Below, piece by piece: positions 5,162 through 5,500 of a DNA stretch of 5,500 bases; position 1 is the first letter of the stretch, and every line of letters begins with the position of its first letter. This DNA comes from Candidatus Omnitrophota bacterium. Lineage in GTDB: Bacteria > Omnitrophota > Gorgyraeia > B26-G9. The DNA is taken from NCBI GenBank assembly GCA_028718845.1, contig JAQULA010000130.1, positions 1 through 5,500 of the forward strand. The letters run 5' to 3'. Both the position numbers and the translations under genes were made by a program. The notes beneath the pieces were generated by a model. The model was given only the letters and a program-made list of their open reading frames with translations. It had not been told where the DNA came from and made no database searches.

Positions 5162-5500
5162 ATGAAACACCGTATATCACGAACAATTATTTCAATCATA
5201 CTTGTCCCGGCGATCGGCAGTTTTCCGTTGACCGGCACTCCGGACCGCAGCAGGATTCTTTCCCCCCGATCCGCGCCGAGCAATCTGGCTCCGTCCATAG
5301 CGATCAATTCCGCCGCTCTGTACCGGGAATATGCGTTCCGTTATAAGGCCCAGACTCCGGAGAACCTACCGGTCGGGCCGGAAACATCCATTCCGGAAAA
5401 AACCTTGATTGAATTATCCGTTTTAAAACCGATCTTACGCACTTTTTTCGATATACCGGAACATATTAAGACCTGGGTTTATGCTACGGCATTAACGGCA
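5162..5500 (+). CDS. Unrecognised exported protein, N-terminal part (runs off the right edge)
   Basis: The frame from the ATG at 5162 stays open for 113 codons to the window end. Residues 1-27 look like a signal peptide or anchor: a basic start (MKHRISR), a hydrophobic core IISIILVPAIGSF (9-21), then a polar region. Residues 28-50 are Ser, Pro and Arg rich and probably a linker. Residues 51-65 look helical, and 66-80 are Pro rich. The visible part ends in IKTWVYATALTA, which may open a helix or membrane segment. I do not recognise the family. A GGGA eight bases upstream is a weak ribosome site, and a sigma70-like promoter lies at 5060-5088. An overlapping open frame at 5107-5346 in another phase lacks a signal peptide and a usable ribosome site and ends early, so this frame is preferred. 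It is transcribed divergently from efp. Confidence 0.6.
   Translation, partial: MKHRISRTIISIILVPAIGSFPLTGTPDRSRILSPRSAPSNLAPSIAINSAALYREYAFRYKAQTPENLPVGPETSIPEKTLIELSVLKPILRTFFDIPEHIKTWVYATALTA

Noticed and set aside
5107..5346. 79-codon plus-strand open frame
   Set aside because: It overlaps the 5162 frame in another phase and has no signal peptide, ribosome site or motif. The 5162 frame is better supported.

Overview
The window looks like chromosomal DNA of a Gram-negative-type bacterium with medium GC. It holds four consecutive minus-strand genes, a divergent control region, and the start of a secreted-protein gene on the plus strand that runs off the right edge. No mobile element, CRISPR array, tRNA or rRNA is visible. 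The lineage is uncertain. An elongation factor P with an unusual arginine-tipped loop, a PaaK/CapK-like adenylating enzyme and a secreted (alpha/alpha)6-type glycosidase-like protein would fit an uncultured lineage such as Omnitrophota or another deep-branching phylum. That is an impression from protein style, not a demonstrated assignment.

Layout: positions 1-407 are AT-rich and hold no gene I can support. A membrane-anchored or secreted staphylococcal-nuclease homologue follows (408-992, minus), with a repeat-containing gap upstream of it (993-1149). Next come a secreted glycosidase-like protein (1150-2619, minus), a PaaK/CapK-like acyl or aryl adenylate-forming enzyme (2656-4191, minus) and elongation factor P (4253-4819, minus). 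Positions 4820-5161 form a 342-base divergent intergenic region. It carries a good minus-strand sigma70-type promoter for efp, a good plus-strand promoter, a tandem 8-bp repeat over the minus -10 box, and a leader hairpin. A signal-peptide-bearing open frame (5162 to the edge, plus) follows.

Operon logic: efp, the ligase and the glycosidase-like gene are spaced by 61 and 36 bases with no obvious terminator between them, so they may be co-transcribed in the order efp - ligase - glycosidase. The nuclease lies 157 bases further on and may be separate. The three downstream genes have near-identical Shine-Dalgarno cores (AGGGGA or GAGGGG). An adenylating enzyme next to an exported glycosidase-like protein hints at synthesis or remodelling of a cell-surface or extracellular glycan or acyl conjugate, but no substrate can be read from the sequence.

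The most distinctive observation is the EF-P: its domain I loop reads P-S-A-R-G-A-S, as in E. coli EfpL (YeiP), with Arg33 where canonical EF-P has a modified lysine, while the rest of the protein resembles ordinary EF-P. I see no convincing evidence of a wholly new multi-gene system in these 5.5 kb.
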